Below are positions 14,125-21,165 of a DNA stretch of 21,165 bases, piece by piece. The stretch covers positions 1 to 21,165 of the forward strand of contig JAKQYG010000012.1 of NCBI GenBank assembly GCA_023356515.1, in the 5' to 3' direction. The notes beneath the pieces were generated by a model that was not told the origin of the DNA, searched no databases, and saw only the letters and a list, made by a program, of their open reading frames with translations. How positions within the stretch are numbered: the stretch's first letter is position 1; each line of letters opens with the position of its first letter. Position numbers and translations under genes: made by a program. Origin of the DNA: Trichodesmium sp. MAG_R04. Lineage in GTDB: Bacteria > Cyanobacteriota > Cyanobacteriia > Cyanobacteriales > Microcoleaceae.

Positions 14125-15069
14125 TTATTCCGTTTTGCTGCTCACTCTGGGAACCTCATAACTCAGAAAATCATAAGCAATATCAGTATTAGGAAAAATA
14201 GCCCGTGCCTCATGTAACAAGTCATCCAACAAAATTGAATTTCCAGGAGCATATCTCGGACTAAAATGAGTCATCATCAAATGCTTAACACCTGCAGCCA
14301 AGGCCACCTGTGCTGCCATAGTCGAAGTAGAATGCAATCTTTGAAAAGCCATTTCAGCATCCTGATGAGAAAAAGTAGCCTCGTGAACAAGTAAATCTGC
14401 CCCCTGCGCCAATTCCACAGCCCCATCACAAAAAACAGTATCAGTACAATAAACAAACTTCCTGCCTATTTGGGGTGCTCCGCACAAATCAGCCCCATTA
14501 ATTTTCCTTCCATCAGACAAAGTAACCAATTCACCCTGTTTCAGCTTACCATAGATAGGGCCAGGGGGAATCCCTAAAGCCTTTGCCTTTTCCACATTAA
14601 AATGCCCTGATCGATCCTTTTCTGTTACTCGATAACCAAAAGCAGTGACCCGATGCTTCAAATAACCACAGGTAACAATATACTCATTATCCTCATAAAT
14701 CACACCAGGCTTACTCTTATGAATTTTAATTGGATAAGCTAAATGAGTTTGAGAGTATCGAAGACCAGCTTGGAGATAATCCTCTAAAGCAGGTGGGCCA
14801 TATAGGTCAACATTTTTAACATTTCCCCCTAAACCACAACTAGCTAACAACCCCATCAAACCAAAAACATGGTCTCCGTGCATATGGGTAATAAAAATAC
14901 GACTGAGTTGACTAACTTTAAGTTCACTACGGAGAAACTGATGTTGAGTTCCTTCACCACAATCAAACAACCATAATTCAGCCCTTTGGGGCAGACGTAA
15001 AGCAATACTTGAAACATTACGCGATCGCGTTGGGACACCAGAACTAGTTCCTAGAAAAGTTATCTGCAA
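14125..15069 (-). CDS. rnz: Ribonuclease Z (tRNA 3' processing endonuclease)
   Basis: 314 aa short-form RNase Z of the metallo-beta-lactamase fold, which removes the 3' trailer from tRNA precursors. Zinc-site residues are visible: H62-M-H64-G-D66-H67, H139 (YLKHR), D210 (VYCTDT) and H268 (MMTHFSPRY). The flexible exosite arm is present (PPGPIYGKLKQGE, about 168-180), as is the HEATF motif (229-233). The start is a TTG at 15069: the GSSGVPT-type beginning MQITFLGTSSGVPTRSRNVS is the canonical N-terminus, and GAGGAAG lies 9 bp upstream. It is a single gene between repeat-rich spacers and carries a HIP1 site near 15021. Confidence 0.96.
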   Translation of the reverse strand: MQITFLGTSSGVPTRSRNVSSIALRLPQRAELWLFDCGEGTQHQFLRSELKVSQLSRIFITHMHGDHVFGLMGLLASCGLGGNVKNVDLYGPPALEDYLQAGLRYSQTHLAYPIKIHKSKPGVIYEDNEYIVTCGYLKHRVTAFGYRVTEKDRSGHFNVEKAKALGIPPGPIYGKLKQGELVTLSDGRKINGADLCGAPQIGRKFVYCTDTVFCDGAVELAQGADLLVHEATFSHQDAEMAFQRLHSTSTMAAQVALAAGVKHLMMTHFSPRYAPGNSILLDDLLHEARAIFPNTDIAYDFLSYEVPRVSSKTE

Positions 15070-15211
15070 AACCTAAAACTTCCTCAATAAAATGGTATTG
15101 TTATATGCTAACTGTACAGTATACTGTGGCCTTTTCGTCTCAAACATCCCAGTATCCCGTCAAACTTGACGAGCCTTTAAGAAATAGTATGATTATTTTT
15201 TTCATTTTAAT

Positions 15212-15238
15212 GAAAAATTGGGTTAAGAGCCTCATCCT
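15212..15238 (+). repeat. Isolated copy of an insertion-sequence left-end motif
   Basis: gaaaaattgggttaagagcc and the following bases match 15413-15439 at 23 of 27 positions. It probably represents the left end of an older, further decayed element. Confidence 0.45.
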
Positions 15239-15420
15239 GCCAAAACAGCTTTTCTACAACATTCCTCAAGTTAATAAGCACTTAGGGAAGTTTTGCGTCA
15301 GTAAACACAACCTAAAGCTCTCCACAAAAAGTCTTTATATTCTGGAGTAGGGTAAAATCTAAATTTGTATGCTTTTTCAACCATCTATATGCTTACCAAT
15401 TAAACTTTTAGCGAAAAATT

Positions 15421-15662
15421 GGGTTTAAAGCCTCGCCCTTCTAGGGAGACTTTTTAGTTGATTTTTTTTCACAGGTCATATTATCATGCTTTTTAGTTCA
15501 CAGGAAATATATTAGTCGCGGGTGGACAATCTGAGACAAAAAACAGACGGGTCAGCAAGTGTAAGACTACTACCAAAGTAGCGGCAGCCCGTGAAACCTC
15601 AACCCGCTGAGGAGCTACGGCTCGGCAGGAACCCCGGTGCCTTTAGGCCGGGGAGGATGTCA
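15421..15662 (+). mobile_element. Internally deleted IS200/IS605-family element
   Basis: The left part (15421-15490) has a small hairpin (gccct/agggag type) followed by a T-rich stretch, resembling a tnpB-element left end. The right part (15566-15662) ends with a hairpin of ccccgg (15632-15637) and ccgggg (15648-15653) and then gaggatgtcaa. The right part is homologous to the reverse complement of 9028-9115. At about 240 bp there is no room for tnpA or tnpB, so this is a non-autonomous derivative that keeps the ends. Exact borders are not certain. Confidence 0.55.
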
Positions 15663-15781
15663 ACTTTTAATATATCTATTGTTAAACCACAATCTTGATT
15701 GATTTTCCTATAGGAGCCTCCTTTGCAAGAGATATTTGATTTTCAAGCAACATTGAAATAGAAGCAAAAAGCTAAGCAAAC

Positions 15782-16948
15782 ATGAGTTCTGGATTACTTT
15801 TTATTTCTTTTGTTACTCGTATTACTAAACCATTAAAACCCTATTATTGGATATCTATCATAGTATGGGTACTAATGGTTGCGCCTGCTCAAGCCTCCCT
15901 AATATTACGCATTGCCATTCAAGAAGGAGTTAAACAAGTTAAAATAGGAAGTTCAACAAACGCCATAGTTAGAGATAGCGCAGGTAGAGCCATTGGCGAA
16001 ATACCAGCAACTAAAGGCTTTTCAGTAGAACTCCAATCAGGAAAAGTAGCTTTGGCCAACTGGATATCCGGTCAAATGTGGATCGAACCCAAAGCAGAAG
16101 GTTATGTATGGATAGGCGATCGCTGGTATCGAGGTCGCACCCATATTATCCCCCACAAAGGAGGTATCACTGCTATCAATTATGTCAACTTTGCAGAATA
16201 TCTCTATAGTGTTATTGGAGCAGAAATGAACAGCAACTGGCCACAAGAAGCCCTAAAAGCCCAGGCTGTTGCTGCCCGATCTTACGCTCTGAAAAAACGT
16301 CAAGAAAATAGCAATAATTTTTATGACCTAGGTAATGACCAATCCTGGCAAGTTTATCAAGGAATTAAAACAGAATCTCCAGGAACCTACGCTGCTGTTG
16401 ATGCTACCCAAGGTCAAGTACTTACCTACAATGGTCAAATTATTTTAGCCTTATTTCATTCATCCTCTGGAGGGCACACAGAAAATGTAGAAGATGTTTG
16501 GTCAAACCCACTGCCCTACCTCCGGGCTGTCCCTGACTTTGATCAAAATGCCCCAGTTTATGAATGGACTAAATCATTTTCTCAAGCAGAACTAAAGCAA
16601 CGAATCTTAGGAGTGGGAAATATTATTTCCATGACACCCCAGACTACTACACCTTACGGAAGCGTTATTACTATCGAAGTTTTAGGAGATGCAGGGGTTA
16701 AAACTCTTAAAAGCACATATGTTACAGCAGCTCTAGATTTAAAAAGTACTAGATTTACTGTTAGTGCCAAGAAAACTGGAGGTCAACAAATTCCAACCAG
16801 TTTCCAAATTACTGGAAAAGGCTTTGGTCACGCTGTAGGGATGAGTCAATGGGGGGCCTACAATTTAGCCCGGAACGGATATAGTTACCATCAGATTTTA
16901 TTATACTATTACCAAGGTACAACTTTAACAAGAATTGACGTTCGGTAA
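15782..16948 (+). CDS. Secreted SpoIID/LytB-domain protein
   Basis: 388 aa. A signal peptide is visible: basic start, hydrophobic YYWISIIVWVLMV, and a likely cut after APAQA (about residue 38). A lead-in domain of about 100 residues follows. The SpoIID domain begins near 135 with VNFAEYLYSVIGAEMNSNWP. E148 there fits the catalytic glutamate, followed by ALKAQAVAARSYAL (157-170). The FHSSSGGHTENVEDVW block (225-240) and the final GHAVGMSQWGA motif are all present. SpoIID enzymes are lytic transglycosylases acting on peptidoglycan stripped of stem peptides; in a non-spore-former the role is probably cell-wall remodelling in the periplasm, perhaps with an amidase. The ATG at 15782 has no strong ribosome-binding site. 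It lies downstream of the deleted insertion element. Confidence 0.92.
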   Translation: MSSGLLFISFVTRITKPLKPYYWISIIVWVLMVAPAQASLILRIAIQEGVKQVKIGSSTNAIVRDSAGRAIGEIPATKGFSVELQSGKVALANWISGQMWIEPKAEGYVWIGDRWYRGRTHIIPHKGGITAINYVNFAEYLYSVIGAEMNSNWPQEALKAQAVAARSYALKKRQENSNNFYDLGNDQSWQVYQGIKTESPGTYAAVDATQGQVLTYNGQIILALFHSSSGGHTENVEDVWSNPLPYLRAVPDFDQNAPVYEWTKSFSQAELKQRILGVGNIISMTPQTTTPYGSVITIEVLGDAGVKTLKSTYVTAALDLKSTRFTVSAKKTGGQQIPTSFQITGKGFGHAVGMSQWGAYNLARNGYSYHQILLYYYQGTTLTRIDVR

Positions 16949-17350
16949 TGGGGGCAAGAATAAATTCTATTGTTTCAGTTGTTGCTTGACTTTTTCATTT
17001 TCACAAACTCCGGTAACTACCTGCAAAACCCAGGGAAAACTTCACATAGTAGTTCAATAATAGAACTATCAATACAGTTGCTATCTCCCAATGCTTTGAG
17101 GAAAATACCCAAAGCAACATTATCAATTTCTCAGTATTGAATGACCACAATATGAACATTTGAAATGCTTCGAGTCTTCTAAGTATTGATGAATATGACT
17201 ACCACAATATGTATTATCTTACCTGGTGTTTTGAGGATTCACAGCTGTAGTTAGTTGTCTGTCCAGAATTTTCCTATTTTGACAATTAAAATAGACAAGA
17301 ACTATCTCTATTATAATCATGGAAAAACTAACTTTATTTTTAGGTAACAA
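16949..17350. other. Spacer holding a minus-strand pseudogene
   Basis: Most of this stretch is the decayed zinc-ribbon gene at 17017-17320. I see no RNA gene or terminator of the SpoIID gene here. Confidence 0.5.
17017..17320 (-). pseudogene. Decayed small zinc-ribbon protein gene
   Basis: Read on the minus strand from ATG at 17320, 33 codons end in TAA (17221-17219): MIIIEIVLVYFNCQNRKILD and on to NPQNTR. The same frame continues as DNTYCGSHIHQYLEDSKHFK then CSYCGHSILRN to a second stop at 17123. A change of frame near 17125-17140 gives EIDNVALGIFLKALGDSNCI and DSSIIELLCEVFPGFCR, ending at 17017. Joined, the pieces make one protein of about 100 aa with a C-x-x-C-G knuckle, spoiled by one in-frame stop and one frameshift. 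I do not recognise the family; the cysteine pattern recalls transposase or small DNA-binding zinc ribbons. Confidence 0.5.
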
Positions 17351-17578
17351 ATGCAAAAGTGGGAATATCTATTAGTAGAAGCAGGCGCTTATCCTTTTGG
17401 AGATAAGCTAGTTAACATATATGTGAACGGTAAAGAATGGCGAGAATGGAAAAACACAACATTATATGAATTAGTTAATTATTTAGGTAATGAAGGGTGG
17501 GAGTTAGTAACTTTTAGTCATAACTCTAAATCTGACAATAATTACCTTATTTTTAAACGCCCTAATACCACCATGTAA
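17351..17578 (+). CDS. Small DUF4177-like protein
   Basis: 75 aa. The pattern is W-E-Y-L near the start (residues 4-7), a central strand NIYVNGKEWREWKN, then LYELVNYLGNEGWELVTFSH (39-58) and a closing LIFKRP. The G-W-E-L-V core after a short helix is typical of the DUF4177 group of small proteins that appear in many cyanobacteria. Function is unknown. The ATG is preceded by a weak TAGG. It is divergent from the zinc-ribbon pseudogene, whose ATG lies 30 bp away, and convergent with the following membrane-protein gene. Confidence 0.65.
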   Translation: MQKWEYLLVEAGAYPFGDKLVNIYVNGKEWREWKNTTLYELVNYLGNEGWELVTFSHNSKSDNNYLIFKRPNTTM

Positions 17579-17618
17579 ATTCTAGATACTTCCTAATTTT
17601 AACTAACATTTTAAGTAT

Positions 17619-18968
17619 CTAATTACCTAATTGATTCAATTTTCTTTGCCATTCAGCATCAATTTTATCTCCCTGTTCAGCTTCTTGTTCTAAGATACTC
17701 TTTTCCGTTGTATAAGCTAAATCTTTATTACCAATAATTTTTTCTTTTGCAAATTCTCTAGCATACTCAATTTTCTGGCTTAACAGATTATTAACCTCGT
17801 TTAAAGTAATAGCTTTGTTTTGTCTTTGTTGATTGCGTTTTTCCACTTTACCATTGCGCCATTGTACCCAAAAATAACGAATTAATGGTAATAATAAAAA
17901 ACTAGTACCATAGGCTAGTAGGACAGGATAAATAACTTCAACCAAAGCAATAAATCCCCCAATGTTATCTATATCATTATTTAACAATGAACCTAACACC
18001 AAAGCACCAACAAAATTAACAACACCTAATCCAATTGCTAACATTATTTGACCAAAATTTGCCTCACTAAAACCCCAAGGTTTTTCCTTCAGATAAGCAG
18101 AAACAGGTTGAGAATGCCACTCTTTTGCTGTTGTTTGTAACTCAGGAAAATGATAGACAATTTGACCATCAGGACTAACCTCCGGGCGACCATTAAAACG
18201 AGTTAATACTGGTAGAATATATTCCTCATATTCCAGAGTATATCCTTGGCCTAAATCATCTAAATAAGGAGCAATTTGTTCTGCAACTACCGCCCCTTGA
18301 TTATTTTTAATTACAGTAGCGATCGCCTGCCAACGTTCCTCTTCTAAATTATAATTAGGGTTGCCATCTCCAAAAAGAAAAGAAAATATAGCCTCCAAAA
18401 AATTCATCTCGTTTTCTTTACCGGGAAGAGGAGATTTATCTCTCTGTCTTTCTCTTTGTTTTTTATGTTGATATCTATAAGGTTGATCGTAGTATCCCCA
18501 ATCAAACCACCAAAACCAATAAGGATTAAATCCAAACTGCGGCAGAAATACCATCCTGTCATTGGAATTATTTCCCCCTCCACCTGAGTCATTTCCTTCA
18601 CTATCAGAATTAGTGGAAATAACAATAATGGCAATAGCAGCGATTATAATTATAATAGAAAGTATCAACAAAATTCCAAAAGAAATTCTAATTAAATAAA
18701 ACAATATGCGCCAAACTTTTTCCCACCATTCTCTTAATCTTAATCGCCAGAATTTATTACGTAAAACACTTCTAAAATTATTGGGAAATAAATAAACAAT
18801 TTCCCCTGATTCTGATACTTGCAAATGACCACCAGCATCTGTAGCTAAAGCCAATAACCCCTGTTCTGCTACTTTGACATCTAATCCAGCTTGAGCTGCT
18901 ACATCTCCTAAAGTAACACGGTAGTCCAAGTTATCTACGGCTTTCATTATTGCAGGATTTGGAGTCAT
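17619..18968 (-). CDS. Conserved cyanobacterial/plastid membrane protein with duplicated soluble domain
   Basis: 449 aa. Two related soluble units are seen. The first (about 10-66) has VTLGDVAAQAGLDVKVAEQG and ends in GEIVYLFP. The second (about 190-276) has FSFLFGDGNPNYNLEEERW, AVVAEQIAPYLDD and ends in GQIVYHFP. Between them lie a very hydrophobic helix (about 86-118) and a low-complexity linker rich in Gly, Asn, Trp and Tyr. Two or three more membrane segments follow (about 310-375), then a charged coiled-coil-like tail. As I recall, the FGDGNPN..EEERW block also occurs in the plant plastid protein At5g03900, annotated loosely with iron-sulfur assembly or import; function is not established. 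GAGGT 6 bp upstream supports the ATG at 18968. Confidence 0.7.
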   Translation of the reverse strand: MTPNPAIMKAVDNLDYRVTLGDVAAQAGLDVKVAEQGLLALATDAGGHLQVSESGEIVYLFPNNFRSVLRNKFWRLRLREWWEKVWRILFYLIRISFGILLILSIIIIIAAIAIIVISTNSDSEGNDSGGGGNNSNDRMVFLPQFGFNPYWFWWFDWGYYDQPYRYQHKKQRERQRDKSPLPGKENEMNFLEAIFSFLFGDGNPNYNLEEERWQAIATVIKNNQGAVVAEQIAPYLDDLGQGYTLEYEEYILPVLTRFNGRPEVSPDGQIVYHFPELQTTAKEWHSQPVSAYLKEKPWGFSEANFGQIMLAIGLGVVNFVGALVLGSLLNNDIDNIGGFIALVEVIYPVLLAYGTSFLLLPLIRYFWVQWRNGKVEKRNQQRQNKAITLNEVNNLLSQKIEYAREFAKEKIIGNKDLAYTTEKSILEQEAEQGDKIDAEWQRKLNQLGN

Positions 18969-19189
18969 AACATTACCTCGAACTTAATATATTTACTTAA
19001 ATTATAGACAATAAATCAAGAATATAAAGATTGAAAATATGGGACTACAAAGAAAATAAATAGTAGGAAGATTAAAGAAGCTTTTTAAATTGAAAAATTT
19101 GTGACAAATATTGTATTAATATATCCCTTTTCTAAGAGTTGCCCTTGGCTATCTCTTTCGGGCTTAGCGAGCGCTTGTAGTGGCACGTC

Positions 19190-19224
19190 AAGCCTTAAGA
19201 TATGATGCTGATTTTTTAAGGCTT
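19190..19224. repeat. Perfect 9-bp inverted repeat
   Basis: aagccttaa (19190-19198) pairs with ttaaggctt (19216-19224) over a 17-nt loop. The surrounding sequence (gtagtggcacgtcaagcc) has the look of decayed mobile-element sequence. Confidence 0.55.
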
Positions 19225-19315
19225 TTAGCCCAAAAATCTATTCCACTACTTTTAGCTTGACACAACAGTAGTTAGGGTCTGCTGAAGAAGTCTTTCGAGG
19301 ACCAGGGGAGTAGGT

Positions 19316-19339
19316 AGGGAAGTTGCATGGAACTTCCCT
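19316..19339. repeat. Perfect 9-bp hairpin
   Basis: agggaagtt (19316-19324) and aacttccct (19331-19339) flank the loop gcatgg. It lies just inside the putative insertion-sequence terminus at 19276. Confidence 0.6.
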
Positions 19340-19419
19340 CAAGAAAAACAGGTAATGTATAGAGGAGGTATTCGGATATATTTGTCCCTTGATTTTTCTG
19401 GTTTGGGAGTCCCCAAAAT

Positions 19420-19464
19420 CCTAACTTTTTGAGCTTAAACCACCAAAAATCTGGTACTTTTCGC
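19420..19464 (-). repeat. Dispersed hairpin repeat, copy B
   Basis: The reverse complement reads gcgaaaagtaccagattttt and then ggtggtttaagctcaaaaag. It aligns without gaps to 13741-13785, except that the six-base loop is the exact reverse complement (taccag against ctggta). Confidence 0.55.
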
Positions 19465-19773
19465 GACCCAAAATTGCTAAGCAAGTACACGAAATTAATT
19501 ACAGATTTTGTCACACTAAATCCCTTATACTATAAACAGAGAACTATTCTGTCGCAATCTTCATTCTCATTGAATTGGCATCTAATTGCCTTCCCTAGTA
19601 TAACTTAGAATAGGGGAAATTAGTCATACCCTATTCAGCACGTCAAAATTTAGAGTATAAAATTAGCTGTTGAAAGCTTTGTATGATAATAACTATGAAG
19701 TTTGTAACCAAAAGTAAATATTACATCGCTATTAATATTTACAGCGGTTCCGTTGTTATGAGTTATACTCACG

Positions 19774-19788
19774 CGGGCAAAATGCCCG
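19774..19788. repeat. cgggca/tgcccg hairpin (REP-like)
   Basis: A perfect 6-bp GC-rich stem with loop aaa, followed by gtactac. Short cgggca...tgcccg palindromes of this kind are widely scattered in cyanobacterial intergenic regions. Confidence 0.6.
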
Positions 19789-20131
19789 GTACTACATAAT
19801 AATTTGTATCATTTACCCTGTAAGTCATTTGCTCGAAATCTACTGTATTAGTAAGAACAGAAGTTGTAATCCACCTTCTTCCTTGAAAATACCCTTATAG
19901 TATATTTGTGGTACTAAATATGGGTTTTACTATTTGGTAAAAATGTTATCATACCAAGCCTAGGTATAAAAGTAGACTTGTCTCATCGCCCAATTCACAA
20001 TCTCCAATAACCATTATTGCGCTATGGGCAAGTTAACAGTAATCTAAGCTTTTGTGCATTTAAACGACTTATTGTTGTATGCTTCATTGATAGAAAAAAT
20101 GTTTCTGAATTCTGAATTCTAGCTTGCTCAC

Positions 20132-20148
20132 ACTCATTTTAAATGAGT
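20132..20148. repeat. Short AT-rich palindrome
   Basis: actcattt (20132-20139) and aaatgagt (20141-20148) form a perfect 8-bp palindrome around one T. It is about 270 bp upstream of recN. Confidence 0.5.
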
Positions 20149-20414
20149 ATTACTCCCTTCCCGGCACAAGATTATAACTCTGTAAATTGTTGTAGCATAT
20201 AGCTTATAGCCAAATTTGTCTAGGTAATCTTCTAGGGGGAAGGAAGTAGCTTATGAGTAAGTTTGAACATTTATAAATATCCTAAATTATTTGCATAGTG
20301 CTATGTATAAGGTATTTGTATAGTGCAACAAAACTTTTATAAGTCCTGATTTAGCAAACAAATAATTCAGGTAGTTGGTAATATATAAATTCTATTTTCC
20401 TATGGTTATTACAA

Positions 20415-21165
20415 ATGCTCATATCCCTTCGCATTAATAACTTTGCCCTCATAGACCATCTCGACCTACAATTAGCTTCCGGTCTAAATGTATTCACAGG
20501 TGAAACAGGTGCCGGTAAGTCCATTATCCTAGATGCTCTTAATGCTGCCCTGGGTGCTAGAACAGACCGCCGTATTATCAGAACAGGAACTAAACGAGCC
20601 ATTTTAGAAGCAACCTTTGAAGTCAACCCATCTCTAGCTGAATGGTTAAGTAGTCAAGAAATAGATCCAGTAGATGGTACATTAGTAGTCTGTGGCCGGG
20701 AAATTATTGTAGCCCAAGACTCACTACGCTCAAGGTCTCGTGTCAATGGGGTCCTAGTGAACCGAAAAATAATGGACCAACTTCGCGATCGCCTAATAGA
20801 AATTACAGCTCAAGGTCAAACTTTACAATTGGGAAATCCTAATCTGCAAAGAGAATGGCTTGATATATATGGTGGTTATTCCCTACTGAAATGTCGAGAA
20901 GCAGTAAATATTACTTATCAAAAAGCTCAAAAAGCTAGAGTAGCACTAGAAAACCGTCGCCAGTCAGAGCAGCAACGCTTACAAAAAATAGATTTATTAG
21001 AATACCAAGTACGAGAATTAGATAAAGCTAATCTTACTAAACCTGAAGAATTAGAACAACTAATACAAGAAAGCCAACGTCTTAGTCATGTAGTTGAACT
21101 TCAACATCAAAGTTATCAAATATATCAAGCTTTATATCAAAATGAAGGCGATAATTCAGCAGCAG
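20415..21165 (+). CDS. recN: DNA repair ATPase RecN (5' part, runs off the window)
   Basis: The first 250 codons are open to the window end, about 45% of a normal RecN (roughly 550-590 aa). RecN is an SMC-like protein that acts early in double-strand-break repair. The N-terminal ATPase head is clear: MLISLRINNFALIDHLDL, then the Walker A loop GETGAGKS at 29-36 with SIILDAL, then LGARTD. Further on are SRSRVNGVLV and AQGQTLQLGNPNLQREWLD, where RecN proteins usually have the QHE/Q-Q signature. From about residue 160 the sequence becomes heptad-like and charged (KAQKARVALENRRQSEQQRL), the start of the coiled-coil arm. No strong ribosome-binding site precedes the ATG. The preceding spacer is 1.4 kb. 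Confidence 0.93.
   Translation, partial: MLISLRINNFALIDHLDLQLASGLNVFTGETGAGKSIILDALNAALGARTDRRIIRTGTKRAILEATFEVNPSLAEWLSSQEIDPVDGTLVVCGREIIVAQDSLRSRSRVNGVLVNRKIMDQLRDRLIEITAQGQTLQLGNPNLQREWLDIYGGYSLLKCREAVNITYQKAQKARVALENRRQSEQQRLQKIDLLEYQVRELDKANLTKPEELEQLIQESQRLSHVVELQHQSYQIYQALYQNEGDNSAA

Larger units (their letters stand above)
15070..15781. other. Spacer with insertion-sequence debris between rnz and the SpoIID gene
   Basis: No intact gene. A 27-bp near-repeat (15212-15238 and 15413-15439, 23 of 27 matches) begins gaaaaattgggtt and precedes the deleted IS200/IS605-like element at 15421-15662. An 81-codon frame (15105-15350) has composition and content typical of non-coding sequence and is not called. 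Confidence 0.6.
18969..20414. other. Long gene-poor spacer before recN
   Basis: About 1.4 kb between two divergent genes with no supportable protein or RNA gene. It holds inverted repeats at 19190-19224, 19316-19339, 19774-19788 and 20132-20148, the dispersed hairpin repeat copy B (19420-19464), and a string at 19276 (gggtctgctgaagaag) that looks like an insertion-sequence terminus. A 38-codon frame at 19683-19799 runs through the 19774 hairpin and is not called. Confidence 0.6.

Noticed and set aside
14856..15038. 60-codon minus-strand frame in rnz
   Set aside because: Shadow of the rnz N-terminal coding region in another frame.
15105..15350. 81-codon plus-strand frame
   Set aside because: It covers insertion-sequence debris, and its composition and lack of a ribosome-binding site do not support a gene.
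16037..16246. 69-codon minus-strand frame
   Set aside because: Antisense to the SpoIID-domain gene.
18404..18634. 76-codon minus-strand frame
   Set aside because: Alternative frame within the low-complexity linker of the membrane protein at 17619-18968.
19272..19514. 80-codon minus-strand frame
   Set aside because: It spans a hairpin and a dispersed repeat; the tryptophan-rich text comes from repeat sequence.
20351..20626. 91-codon minus-strand frame
   Set aside because: Antisense to the start of recN, whose Walker A motif fixes the coding strand.
1..21165. tRNA, rRNA or known riboswitch
   Set aside because: I scanned for T-loop type strings and classic riboswitch cores and saw none; a covariance search would be decisive.

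Overview
The window looks like a chromosomal piece of a filamentous, AT-rich cyanobacterium. The evidence is 14 copies of the HIP1 octamer GCGATCGC (for example at 732, 1802, 8438, 11353, 15021 and 20785), a complete set of cyanobacterial/plastid-type System II cytochrome c maturation membrane proteins, KGK and DUF4079 proteins, heptamer tandem repeats and decayed IS200/IS605 ends. Genes cover only about two thirds of the sequence, which with the many repeats recalls Trichodesmium/Okeania-type genomes; that placement is inference.

Layout. 1-628: two direct copies of a repeat module, each holding a 14-bp tandem array and two hairpins. 756-1352 (-): class II aldolase/adducin-family protein. 1670-2491 (+): YaaW/UPF0174 protein, read convergently with ccs1 (2497-3891, -). 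Upstream of ccs1 on the same strand is ccdA (4177-4911). 5370-6034: a MazEF-like toxin-antitoxin pair with a strong promoter. 6560-7717 (-): family 4-type glycosyltransferase. 7970-9025 (+): ccsA, the partner of Ccs1. 9028-9497: two IS200/IS605 right-end remnants in opposite orientations. 9520-9843 (+): KGK-domain protein. 9969-12248 (+): a large DNA phosphorothioation-associated methyltransferase-like protein with an internal domain duplication. 12532-13617 (+): rhomboid protease and a DUF4079 membrane protein. 14125-15069 (-): ribonuclease Z. 15421-15662: internally deleted IS200/IS605 element. 15782-16948 (+): secreted SpoIID/LytB protein. 17017-17320 (-): a decayed zinc-ribbon pseudogene. 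17351-17578 (+): small DUF4177-like protein. 17619-18968 (-): a membrane protein resembling a plant plastid protein. 18969-20414: a gene-poor, repeat-rich spacer. 20415-21165 (+): the 5' part of recN, cut by the window edge.

Functional links. CcdA (electron transfer), Ccs1 and CcsA (heme delivery and ligation) would act together at the thylakoid or plasma membrane to mature c-type cytochromes; no CcsX thioredoxin is present here. A toxin-antitoxin pair and a glycosyltransferase lie between the two halves of this system. The remaining genes look like independent housekeeping or cyanobacteria-specific units separated by repeat-rich spacers.

The points most worth a second look are the orphan methyltransferase with copies of one domain on both sides of the catalytic core, the repeat modules at the left edge, the toxin whose expected catalytic threonine position reads as glycine, the hairpin-loop inversion between two dispersed repeats, and the double-lesion zinc-ribbon pseudogene.
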